Origin: Litoditis marina
Taxonomy: Eukaryota; Nematoda; Chromadorea; Rhabditida; Rhabditidae
NCBI GenBank assembly: GCA_964036275.1
Contig: OZ038434.1
Span: 17,659,879 to 17,723,878, forward strand
DNA: 64,000 nt
Direction: 5' to 3'
Made by a program: the position numbers and the translations under genes. Shown one piece after another: positions 45,174 through 54,371 of this stretch (the first letter of the stretch is position 1; each line of letters begins with the position of its first letter). The notes beneath the pieces are model-generated. The model saw only the letters and a list, made by a program, of their open reading frames with translations. It was not told the origin of the DNA and searched no databases.

Positions 45174-48100
45174 ATGTCATATCGAGACGATATGGCCCGT
45201 TGTGAAATGGCCGCCTCCCTCTCCCACAACCTCTTCCTCAAATGGCTTCTTTTCTGCAAGACGGTCGCCTGTCTCCCGGCGCTGTTACTACCACTTATAC
45301 TCGTCAAAACGAAGGTATCATATTTCATTTAATGTTCATTGTTTCACTTCGCGTCGTTTCGAGGCGGCGATCTTCATACATTCCACATTATCATGAAAAC
45401 GTCTTCTTGTGCAGTAGTGGTACAGTTGATTCTTCATGGTGGACATTAGTATGTTCTGAGTAAATCCAGTGACAGGCCAGAAAGAACAGTAGAACTAGTT
45501 AACGACGAGTTGACTGTGAAAATGCACTTCTGTTGGGATTGAAATACTAAAACTAAAGTTTGGAATGTTTACACCTTACACGGTAATGTAACCCTTCGGG
45601 TTCATTCGGTTAGTCAAAATTTCATGGTGATGTTTTTGTGTTTTTCGGAGTGATTGAGTAAATTCGGAATGATCAATTTTCTGAGAACACACACAACTTT
45701 TCCTCCGATTCCAGGGCACAAAATGGTTACTCCACCCGAACGCCAAAGTCATCTTCTTGTTTCATGTCTTTTGGATGTTCGAGGTTCCATTCACCTACTT
45801 TTTTGTCTATTTGTACGATTTTGTGCGGTTAGTTGTACTCCATAAAGTAGATTTTTCAGCCCTTGACCCCAAGTTTCAGTGAAGTTTTGTGTGAAAAACA
45901 CGTCGAAAATAATGCATAATGATGTCTAAGCACTCCCATTTTGAATGAAAAGTAGTTCTTCAAAATTCACGTGAAAATTTGTCCAGTTCATCGTTGAGAG
46001 TTAAATTGCCAATTGGAACCAATTCAGGCTGTCAATAACCCACGAGGACGCGTGTGACTACCTGGTACCAACCGTGTTTTCATTGAATTTCCGGATTCTT
46101 CCGATAGTCGGAATTCCGGGTGAACTAATGACGTCATCGGCATTCTGTATTGAAAGGATAGTGGCCACCGTCCTACCCCTCCGTTACGAAAAGATCGACA
46201 AGCCAAGATTCGGCATTATCATGGGCCTTGTATCGGTGAGAGAATTATATATTTCCGTCCATTTTCTCAACGAAAACAGTTCCTGCCTTCTCTCAGGTGT
46301 CAAAATCTTCGAATGTGATGCTCAAAACCATCTCATAACTACATTGACGTGTGTTTCACAACCACAATGAACTCTGGAAATAGGATCCCACAAAACTTAC
46401 CATAGATCCACTATTCACTTAAACAAACACTGAAATGGTGTCCAGATTTTTTTCTGAGTAATCGTTATACGCATCACATTTAAAATTTTGAAAGTAATTC
46501 AGAGTCGTTTTTCGAGCTCCGACCTTCAGACAGAATAATCATCGTTCGAACGTGACTTTTCACTCATTACCGAACCTATTTTCGACTTAAGTGAAATGGA
46601 ACTGAAATAAGATCAGACCGATTACTCTACGATAGAGCAAAACAGTTGCTCCGTCTCCGTAATGTATTTATGCACTCTATTAAGAAGTTGCACGTAGACA
46701 TACATACCACTCAAAATTTCATCGTTCAATGAGATATGATAGATAGATTGTTATGCTGATAAACGTCCAATTCATTAATTCTACACATATAATTGAAATG
46801 ATTGGAAGATCTCGTTTTTGAATCTGATAACAGAATAGTCAGTAGTCATTCAAATTTGAGGGGTATGGGCAATAATCATATTAGTATAAAAAACGAATGT
46901 AAAGAGAGAGTAGATTAGTTTTTGAGATAAACCTGGATGAAAAAAAGGATATCAATAACTCGAGAGGGAAATGAAAAATCTAATCTCGCAATTTTCATGG
47001 GTCAAAAACATTTTGGTTTTCTACTGAAACATATCTTGCAGCAAACAAACATTAGATGAAACTTCCGAATATGACTGTTGCTCACCACTAATTCAAAACT
47101 GTTAACAGAACAAAGTATACTAGAAGTAAGTTGCATATTCATTTGCACTTTGTCATTTCAATGTGCACGTTGTTCTTTGACATTTCAACGTTTTCGAGTT
47201 CTGCTGTGTTTAACATGTTTCACGTGACTGTGCGATTGACTGACAATATAGCTGATTTTTATTTCAGATACGTCTTTAGTGTAAGCAGGAATGTTTTCAA
47301 AGGTTGGGCACTTATTTTCTGAATTTGTGTGTTGATCATTGCGAGATTAGAAAATTGCGAGATTAGATTTTTCATTTCCCTCTCGAGTTATTGAACTCCT
47401 TTTTTATTTTCCATCCAGCTTCATCTCAAAAGTAATCTACGCTCTCTTTACATTCTTTTTGTATACTAATTGATCTCTTTTCTATATTTCCAAGAGAAAT
47501 TAATATGAAACGATATTGAAGTAAATACCTGTTGAACATTATCAACAGTTCGAAACGAATAGATAAGTGGTAAGGTTTGATGTTGAGGTATTTGTGAGCG
47601 AATTCAAATGTTCGCCCCGAAAACTTAAATCACACTTTCAACATCCAGTAGACAGGCGACACGTGTCGCATTGAGGTCGCTAGCCCGTTATGCCTGCATG
47701 GGCATAACGGGCTAGCGAGTGGTCTAAGACGCTGCTCTGATGAGAGACACCGAGGGTTCGAATCCCGTCTATTGCAAAAGTTTTGCTGCCTATTAGCACT
47801 TTCGTGACATTTTAACATAACTGCCGCAAATATTTCATCTTTTTAGACGTAATAAACATCACAATATGCAGTTTTCAGAACAAGACAATTCCGTAAACTG
47901 CTAAAGAGAAAAAACTGTGTAGGTAGAGATATCAACATGAAAGTCTCACCGCCACAACATATCCACCAGCAAAGTGAACACTGGAAATTTGGAGAGCATT
48001 CATCCAGCCATCTCTCGGAAAAGATACGTAATGTGTCAATGCAGCCGTCGCCGTCGCCGCCGGACGCTATTTTTGCGAACCGCTATTTCCAATAACTTAA

Positions 48101-51100
48101 CAATATTTCAGACAAATTTAAAGCGTTTCTAATATGTTATACAACTTTTTCTCCTCTACCTCTCTCCATCAAAACCGAAAAAAATGGTCCAGCCATTTTT
48201 GAGAAAATTTACTTAATCGTTTTTGAAAGCTCGCATTTCTGTGTACGAAAACTAATCTGCGCAGCGCTACGCGCTGCGCGCGATTCAGGTGGTAATAAGA
48301 TTCACATCTGTAGAACACTGCCCAAATAACGAATAAACCCAACAAGATTAAATTATTAGGGCGATATCTCAGTTTGGGAGGTGAACTCTCGTCGTATACG
48401 TGGTGGATTGGACTGCATTACCATTCCTTCTCCAATTCTGAAACTAATGAAACGGACAGAGTACGTATGCTAGAATATATCGGCACCTTCATCCCATCCT
48501 GCGTCTCCTCAAACACACGCTATTTCTCTGCTCTTACATCCCGTCGGGAGGCAGAGCGAGAGACGCAGGATGAGATGAAGGTGGCGGGATCTTCCAGCAT
48601 ACGTACTCAGAAATAATTTCAGTCCTCGGTTGCGGTGATCTTCACGTATCTTCTGTTATTCGTGGGCGTGGATTGGAATACCAACCTGACATCTTTCACT
48701 GCAAGGACACCACACAACTCGAACAGATACCAGGTAGGAGCAGTTCATATAGACATGGGAGACTTACTAAATTTTGTTTGTAGTCTTATCTCAATTTGAC
48801 GAATCTACAAAACGTGACGTAGAATAAACAAAATGAGCCATGAAACACAGGCAAATAAAACCACATTTCCCGTACAGGCTTGTTTGCTAAGCCAACATAA
48901 AACGGAAACCCAAATACTGTAATGCCTCGGGGGGGGGGGGGGGGGTCGCTTCGCGTTTGCGCATTATTCACAAGAGCTGTGTTTTGGTGGAAAGTATGAG
49001 CAAAGAAACAGTTTCTGTTTGGAGGAGATGCCGGTCAGAATAGAAAGGGTAAGGGATGTGCATGGATACGGCCTTAAGTTAAAGCCAAACTATCGTGCAT
49101 TAGATATTACAGCCTCGAAATCCGCCACTAACGCTGGTGATTTTCAGTTCCCCTTTTTCTTGATTTCTCATTTTTACAGGCCTTCACGGGTGCTCTTCTT
49201 TTCATGGAACTTCTTAACATTCTGTTGTTTTCCGTAACGCTAGTGCACAACAATGTGCAGCATCGCCGATTCGTCAAACACAAAAACGTGCAACTGGCCA
49301 ACAAATATCAGGTGATTATACTATAGTTACGATTAACAGAACGAGCGGAAAAAAAGTTTGAATCACATTTAGTGGGAAACACAGAGACGATTCGGTACCA
49401 GTTACAGTCTACCTAAGATTGAAAAAGACCATACGAACATTCATATCGAAAAAGTCACTTATTCAAAAACACGAGAAAACTAAGTATCATAAACCGTTGT
49501 AATCTTGCATCTATGTCAATGTGTTCCATAGTTGAAGGTAAAAAAAGGTGACTCACTGTGTGATTCAAGCAATCGAACAACTGACGGTCTTCCTAATTGA
49601 TTTATCACATAAGTCAACAGTTTCATGGTTGTTACAGGTGGCAGAAAATAGAAATTTGATCAGAATTCTTCTGCCAGTTTCTCTTATCCACGCTTTGGTA
49701 TTTCTGTACAACAGTACCGGGTTCTGCCTCTACCCAAAGGTAACATAATACAAAATGTATTTCGCACAGAAAAAAACATCAATAAAACTGACTTTACGAA
49801 ACTCTATGATTAGTACTCAATGTTAATAGATTCTAGTGCAACCCAATTTTCTAGAGTTGTATGTGGGCACAACCTTCATAAAAAAAATTGGGTCAAGACT
49901 ATCAAAGTACATCCATCGCGCTCGCGAGTTATTCTAGAGTGTGATAGATGAGTGTGACTCTCACAGAGCAGTTCCAGTGGCTGTATTTAGCGATTGAAAA
50001 CTTGCTCATGTAACTTACATGGCTACTTGAGCTTACCAAATACGGCCACTGGTCGTACGAATGGTCACGCAGAAGGTTTAAACTTGTAAATCAAATGAGT
50101 AAAACATAAAAAGCACAATTGATTTTCTAAAAAAATACAGTGGTAAAACTTACTTTTTAGGTTCTAATCTTACTTGGTGTGTCAAAACTGCAGATGTGGA
50201 AATGTGGAAATACACGTGTTGAATCAACAATGTATTTTCATTATTATATTTTTAACGCTAACAAACGTTTATCCCATTTCTTCACGATTCACGCGACGTT
50301 TCCTAATGGAGTTAATAACTCAGAAATGAGACTATTTTCTAAACAAGTTTGTTTTCTCTAAGTTAAAGTAGGATGATTATGTGGACCAATCCCGTGTCAA
50401 CGGTCCTTGAAACTGCAATTGAAAACTGTATTGCAGTTTAAGGGACTGAAGGGTTGCGGTTGGGCCACATAATCATCATTATTCAATTGGTCCGTTTGTT
50501 TTCAGTTCTACCCCGAATGGCATCCCGTATCGCACACTATCTGGCTGGAAATATTTGGAGTGGTACGTGCCAGCTATACTTATTTCAACTACTCACAGTC
50601 AATGAGTATGATTGAGCATAGTTATGAATTCAAGTTAGTGTTCAATAATAATAATAATAATGAACTTTTACGGCAACTATTCCAGCCGTGTATTACTTCA
50701 TTGAGAGAATTGTATAATCACACACAAAGCACATATCAACCAATGTTCATAACACAAAGATAGGGGATGTTATGAAATAGTTAAATAATGGGAGAGATGA
50801 AAAAACCGTAACTTAAGGTTGTGGAGTGCCAATCCTGATTTAGCGGATGTTTCACCTACACTTTTTTCTTATTCTGTATCGTCATTAATATATAAGGAAA
50901 ACTAGGAGATTGAAATTATTATACAAAACCACGTTGCTTGCATGAACAGGTTCAACTAACTGTTGCTATCGGGCTACTTTAATAACTCATGAAGAAAAAG
51001 TCCCATCTCCTTCTCATCGATGCTCGTTCCAGACGTGGCTGTACTCCATCCTCATGCCCATCACCCTGTACTCCATTCTGCGGGGAAAACGAACCTCGGT

Positions 51101-51173
51101 GGTGAACTGTCTCCAGTCGCAGGACCAATACTTCATCGAGCTGAAGAACGTGTTTGAACACACGCGACCATGA
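45174..51173 (+). CDS. Seven-transmembrane chemoreceptor, Sre-like (334 aa)
   Basis: Putative nematode chemosensory GPCR in the plasma membrane. Exons: 45174-45314, 45715-45827, 46028-46235, 48623-48733, 49180-49311, 49638-49739, 50506-50562 and 51033-51173. The ATG at 45174 lies one base behind ATTTCAG, a likely spliced-leader acceptor; a second in-frame ATG is at 45192. Seven hydrophobic segments can be counted. TM1 is around LLFCKTVACLPALLLPLILV, TM3 is followed by FCIERIVATVLPLRYEK, and TM5 is ALLFMELLNILLFSVTLV. A YQVAENRNLIRIL segment precedes TM6. The ERxxAT...YE motif after TM3 and the YQ.xEN.R motif before TM6 are typical of the Sre family as I know it. The C-tail is short. Intron 3 is 2.4 kb and full of repeats. 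Confidence 0.75.
45336..45421. repeat. Repeat family G, copy 2
   Basis: TTTCACTTCGCGTCGTTTCG and AAAACGTCTTCTTGTGCAGT, as at 24162. The hairpin partner seen there is absent here. It lies 21 bp behind the donor of receptor exon 1. Confidence 0.65.
46881..47469. repeat. Element with ~115-bp inverted arms
   Basis: The left arm (46881-46997) and right arm (47353-47469) are near reverse complements, sharing ATAACTCGAGAGGGAAATGA and AATCTAATCTCGCAATTTTC. They are separated by ~355 bp that include a family-A copy (47116-47250). Probably a foldback transposon with a nested MITE, in receptor intron 3. Confidence 0.75.
47116..47250 (-). repeat. Dispersed repeat family A, copy 6 (nested)
   Basis: The minus strand reads CACGTGAAACATGTTAAACA and AGCAGAACTCG and runs to ACTTCTAGTATA. 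It sits between the arms of the 46881-47469 element. Confidence 0.75.
47677..47718. repeat. 42-bp palindrome overlapping a tRNA-like element
   Basis: TCGCTAGCCCGTTATGCC (47677-47694) and its exact complement (47701-47718) are separated by TGCATG. The right arm includes the A-box-like GCTAGCGAGTGG of the element that follows. Confidence 0.9.
47701..47775 (+). tRNA. tRNA-like sequence, probably a pseudogene or SINE head
   Basis: CTAGCGAGTGGTCTAAGAC resembles a class-II (Leu/Ser) D-arm, and GGGTTCGAATCCC is a perfect B box. I cannot close a seven-base acceptor stem, and the T-stem has an A/G mismatch. A working tRNA is therefore unlikely. tRNAscan-type folding would decide. Confidence 0.35.
48261..48290 (-). 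repeat. GC-rich palindromic repeat, second copy
   Basis: Reverse complement of the 19281-19310 repeat (CTGCGCAGCGCTACGCGCTG region), in receptor intron 3. Confidence 0.6.
48459..48608. repeat. MITE family C, copy 3 (foldback)
   Basis: GAGTACGTATGCTAGAATAT at the left and CTTCCAGCATACGTACTC at the right, shorter in the loop than copy 1. It ends 14 bp upstream of receptor exon 4 at 48623. Confidence 0.85.
48929..48945. repeat. G17 homopolymer
   Basis: Seventeen consecutive G residues in receptor intron 4. The length may be uncertain because of sequencing error. Confidence 0.8.
50363..50484 (+). repeat. MITE family B, copy 4 (foldback)
   Basis: TTAAAGTAGGATGATTATGT at the left and ACATAATCATCATTATTCAA at the right, with GGTCCTTGAAACTGCAATTG inside. 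It ends 21 bp upstream of receptor exon 7 at 50506. Confidence 0.8.
50645..50760 (-). mobile_element. 5'-truncated SINE tail related to 7697-7947
   Basis: On the minus strand it ends in the same GGCTGGAATAGTTGCCGTAA block followed by an ATT-type tail. The tRNA-like head is missing. 5' truncation fits reverse-transcribed elements. Confidence 0.55.
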
Positions 51174-51233
51174 TACAGTCTTCTCACTATGTATGGAACC
51201 ACCATATCTGAGTTGTAGTTTGATCTGCAACCG

Positions 51234-51406
51234 GAGTACGTATGCTAGAAGATCCCGCCACCTCCATCCCATCCTGCGTCTCTCGCTCTGCCTCACTAAT
51301 TCTTGTCTCTTACATCCCGACGGGATGTAGAGAGCAGAGAAATACCGTATGTTTGAGGAGACGCAGGATGGGAAGACGATGCCGGGATCTTCTAGCATAT
51401 GTACTC
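51234..51406. repeat. MITE family C, copy 4 (foldback)
   Basis: GAGTACGTATGCTAGAAGAT at the left and ATCTTCTAGCATATGTACTC at the right. It starts 60 bp behind the receptor stop codon. Confidence 0.85.
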
Positions 51407-51809
51407 AGAGTAGAGATTGCGAACCTAGCCTGAGAGAACGGGAGCTCAAACCAGCATGTACCGCATTGGCCCGCTCTGGCTCCGAGCAACTCCTATATGT
51501 CATGGAGTTCCATGACATATATACGAATTTACAAGCCACAAAATTGTGGATGCAGCGGCCCATCTGTATTTGACAGAAATAGTGTGGCTAGCGCGGTCGT
51601 ACTGATTTCGAGTTTACAACTGGCTCTAGCACATCAGTTTACCTGTTGAAAATTAGTTTTTCAATCTACAATGCACACGCGATACATTCTGAACATTGAT
51701 GCTAAACTCTTTCTCAGGATGTTTTCACACACAAAAATTATTACACCTTTTTCTCACTGTTTTTGATTGAAAGTGTTTGGAAACGTCATTCTGTGTTTAT
51801 TTTATTCAT

Positions 51810-51815
51810 GATGCA
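51810..51815. other. Left target-site duplication GATGCA
   Basis: An identical GATGCA lies directly outside the right terminus at 61436-61441. Six bp is the usual Polinton duplication length. Confidence 0.92.
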
Positions 51816-51837
51816 AGTAGTGTATGTCCCCAAATTT

Positions 51838-52130
51838 AACCACCTGTCCCCGATTTGACCAAGTTTTGGTCAATTTGGGGACAGTGGCTGTCAGCCACGC
51901 CCCCCCAGCTGTCCCCAAATTTGACCATGTTTTTCTGGGGACAGTGGCTGTCAGCCACGCCCCCCAGCTGTCCCCAAATTTGACCATATTTCGAAACTGT
52001 CCCCAAATTTGACCATGTTTTTCAGGGGACAGTGGCTGTCAGCCACGCCCCCCCCCCCCCCAGCTGTCCCCTAATTTGACCATGTTTTACGGGGGATACG
52101 GTAGCCATAGACTCCGCCCCCAGCCGTCCC
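51838..52130. repeat. Subterminal tandem repeats, left
   Basis: Degenerate ~60-bp units built from CTGTCCCCAAATTTGACCAT and GGGGACAGTGGCTGTCAGCC. A C-run differs in length between units. The right end has its own set (61085-61400). Confidence 0.85.
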
Positions 52131-52290
52131 CTAATTAAACGAGTTTCGAAAAATACGTTGAAACGGTGTCAAGGGTATTTCGCAATAACATCACAATTCG
52201 TTTTCATCAGTTCAAACTACAAAATCTTCATCATTTCACTTTTTATAAAAAAACACATTGTTGTGACAGAAAATACTTCATTAACAAAGT

Positions 52291-52602
52291 TCACTTTCCA
52301 ATTTTCTCGTATTCGAATCTTGTTTCATTAAAACGTATTCCATCGCCGTTCGGTGCTTCATCGTAGACTTCAGTTGGAGGATCGTGTAGTATGAACCCCA
52401 TATAGCGTGCAAAAGATTCGAAAGTTGGGCGAGGAAGTGGTTGGTAATAGGCCTCTTTCAACATAACGGCATATCCTCCAGAAGAAAATTCATAACACAG
52501 AAAATATTTAGTTTCAACCGTCTTATAGTCTGTAGTCATTATCAATGAAACCGTTATTGAACCTGATATTTGTGAAGCTATAATACTCTGATAATGTTTC
52601 AT
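52291..52602 (-). CDS. Polinton TIR gene, 103-aa protein, unknown
   Basis: The ATG is at 52602. Readable features are a hydrophobic-to-neutral N-terminal half (SIIASQISGSITVSLIM), a YFLCYEFSSGGYAVML stretch, and an acidic, Pro-rich C-terminal part (LHDPPTEVYDEAPNGDG). An AATAAA closely follows the stop on this strand. The second copy at 60629-60940 has no amino-acid difference that I can see, which suggests recent TIR homogenisation or constraint. The start overlaps the start of the divergent 134-aa gene by 9 bp. I do not recognise a family. Confidence 0.65.
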   Translation of the reverse strand: MKHYQSIIASQISGSITVSLIMTTDYKTVETKYFLCYEFSSGGYAVMLKEAYYQPLPRPTFESFARYMGFILHDPPTEVYDEAPNGDGIRFNETRFEYEKIGK

Positions 52603-52998
52603 TGCACACCGTGTATGTCTGGAAGCATGTACGTAGATCTTGCTCAAGAAAGATCAAAGAAAAAAACGAGCAAAGTGAAGAAGTATTCAGTGACCGGGTC
52701 ATTGATCGCTACTATTCTCATATGCATGTTTTTAATTTCGAAAAACATCATTGATGGATATCAACCCGTTAACACAGTGACAGAAAGAATTCGCAACTCG
52801 AGCCCCGACACCGCACCGACCTTTGATCATACTTTTGTTCTGGAAAAGTATACCGTAACCCCTGAACTCGGAATTTCGAAACAATTGGAATGTTATCGAT
52901 TGAATAATATGAGGTGCTCCCCCTCCGAAATACGACTGTATGATACCAATAATACACTACTTTGTAGCATCGAATTTCTTTGTAAACATGTTATATAA
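52594..52998 (+). CDS. Polinton TIR gene, 134-aa single-pass membrane protein, unknown
   Basis: A short cytoplasmic-type N-terminus with a Lys-rich stretch (SKKKTSKVKKYS) precedes one strong membrane segment (GSLIATILICMFLISKNII, about 35-53). About 80 residues follow with four cysteines and two possible N-glycosylation sites (NSS, NNT). The layout suggests a type-II membrane protein with an extracytoplasmic cysteine-bearing domain. AATAAA follows at 53059. The right-TIR copy (60233-60637, -) differs at residue 25 (T to S). I see no similarity to a known fusion protein and assign no function. Confidence 0.65.
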   Translation: MFHCTPCMSGSMYVDLAQERSKKKTSKVKKYSVTGSLIATILICMFLISKNIIDGYQPVNTVTERIRNSSPDTAPTFDHTFVLEKYTVTPELGISKQLECYRLNNMRCSPSEIRLYDTNNTLLCSIEFLCKHVI

Positions 52999-53084
52999 CC
53001 TGTGGTAGTTATATTCCATTATTGTATATACGTGCTAACTTGTACATAAGATTTCGCAATAAAAAAATTCATTCAAAAAGCTTA

Positions 53085-53363
53085 TTATCTCTCACGCAGA
53101 ATTCCTGTCATATCAAGATTGTTCGGGTCCGTCTTTCCAAAATCAGGTTTAGTCACGAAAAAACTTTCGAACTCTCGAATGGCTCTGTGCTGTTCGTTCA
53201 ACTCTGCATACGCTTCTCCCAGGGTTCTTATAGTGTTTTCGGCAAGTGTTTCTTCTTTTTCGAACGATTCCCCGAGTGCCATAATATCCTGGCTATTGTA
53301 GTCCCTCATTTCTTCTTGCAAATAACTCACATCCTGACTATTGAACTCATGATAGAACGACAT
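53085..53363 (-). CDS. Polinton TIR gene, 92-aa charged helical protein, unknown
   Basis: The first ATG in the open frame is at 53363. The protein is acidic and probably largely helical (LGESFEKEETLAENTIRTLG, YAELNEQHRAIREFESFF), with no cysteine or membrane segment. The 3' end converges with that of the 134-aa gene, ~85 bp apart. The right-TIR copy carries a stop at the codon for Gln25, so only this left copy is intact. It may be a small virion-type or regulatory protein, but nothing in the sequence identifies it. Confidence 0.6.
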   Translation of the reverse strand: MSFYHEFNSQDVSYLQEEMRDYNSQDIMALGESFEKEETLAENTIRTLGEAYAELNEQHRAIREFESFFVTKPDFGKTDPNNLDMTGILRER

Positions 53364-53377
53364 CTCCTCACGGGTAC

Positions 53378-53540
53378 GTGTCACACATCTGCGTGACTTC
53401 TTACCATACGGTCTAGGATCTATTGTTACGGTCCCGTGTCACACATCTGCGTGACCTCTTACCCTACGGTCTAGGATCTATTGTTACGGTCCCGTGTCAC
53501 ACATCTGGGTGACCTCTTACCATACTCTCTACCATCTGCC
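53378..53540. promoter_or_regulatory. Three 58-bp repeats between divergent Polinton genes
   Basis: Units start at 53378, 53436 and 53494 with GTGTCACACATCTGCGTGAC. This contains the inverted pair GTCAC-N8-GTGAC. They lie between the 5' ends of the 92-aa gene (-) and the polymerase gene (+), where a shared promoter or operator would be expected. The right TIR repeats the arrangement at 59700-59860. Confidence 0.5.
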
Positions 53541-53575
53541 CCCCAGACACTACAGTAACACATGAGGGTGCAGAC

Positions 53576-54296
53576 TAGGGTTGTTAATCAATTCCAAAAA
53601 CCAAGTCAATTCCAATTCCAATTCTTTTTCGTTTCTCAAAAACCACTCAATTCCAATTCCAATTCTTTAGCAATTTTCGAAACCACTCAATTCCAATTCC
53701 AATTCTTTTAGATTTTCAAAAACTGCTCAATTCCAATTCCAATTCTGATCAATTCCTGTAAATCTCAGATTTTTAATTCCAATTCCATCGGAATTGATGG
53801 GAATTGATTGGAATTGATTAGAATTGATCAGAATTGACTGTGTTTCCAACTTCATGTCAGTTTTTGTTTTCAAAAAACGAAGATAAACCATGTTCACTTT
53901 GGTTCCATTGAACAAGAGACATAAGGAACAATGGTAATTTAGTAATGAACGAGAAAAATCAGCATGGAATTGTAAATAAATTCTGAATAAATTCTGGGAG
54001 AAAATCAAGTCAATTCCAATTCCAATTCCAGTTGTTCTGATATACGAAAGAATTGGAATTGCAATTCCAGAATTTTTTTGACATACAAAAGAATTGGAAT
54101 TGCAATTCCAGAATTTTTTTGACATACAAAAGAATTGGAATTGCAATTTCAACTATTTTTGACATACAAGAGAATTGGAATTGCAATTCCAATTCTTTTC
54201 GACAGACAAAAAGAATTGGAATTGCAATTCTTTTGGATGATTATCTCAATTCTATCAATTCCGATTCCAATTCCAATTCCAATTCTAACAACCCTA
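53576..54296. mobile_element. 721-bp hAT-like element inserted in the left TIR
   Basis: Inverted ends TAGGGTTGTTA / TAACAACCCTA, flanked by an 8-bp duplication GTGCAGAC (53568-53575 and 54297-54304). The right TIR has the uninterrupted site GAGGGTGCAGACTGTTAG, proving insertion after the TIRs formed. Both halves are tandem arrays built on AATTCCAATTCC and GAATTGGAATTGCAATTCC around a ~200-bp unique centre. No transposase is encoded. Confidence 0.9.
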
Positions 54297-54371
54297 GTGC
54301 AGACTGTTAGATTAAACGTTGGGGGTGACCCCAATTATAACCCCATTCGTACCACCTACACACGTGTGAGC

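Larger units (their letters stand above)
51174..51815. other. Spacer between receptor gene and Polinton
   Basis: Holds a family-C MITE (51234-51406) and otherwise nothing I recognise. It ends with the left copy of the GATGCA target duplication (51810-51815). Confidence 0.6.

Noticed and set aside
47701..47775. Functional class-II tRNA gene
   Set aside because: The B box is perfect, but I could not pair an acceptor stem and the T-stem has a mismatch, so it is kept only as tRNA-like.
51816..52130. CRISPR-like array in the subterminal repeats
   Set aside because: Units are adjacent tandem copies without unique spacers, in a eukaryotic transposon end.
54135..54371. Asn/Ile-rich N-terminal extension of the polymerase
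   Set aside because: It is the inserted GGAATT element read in frame; the right TIR shows the ancestral sequence without it.
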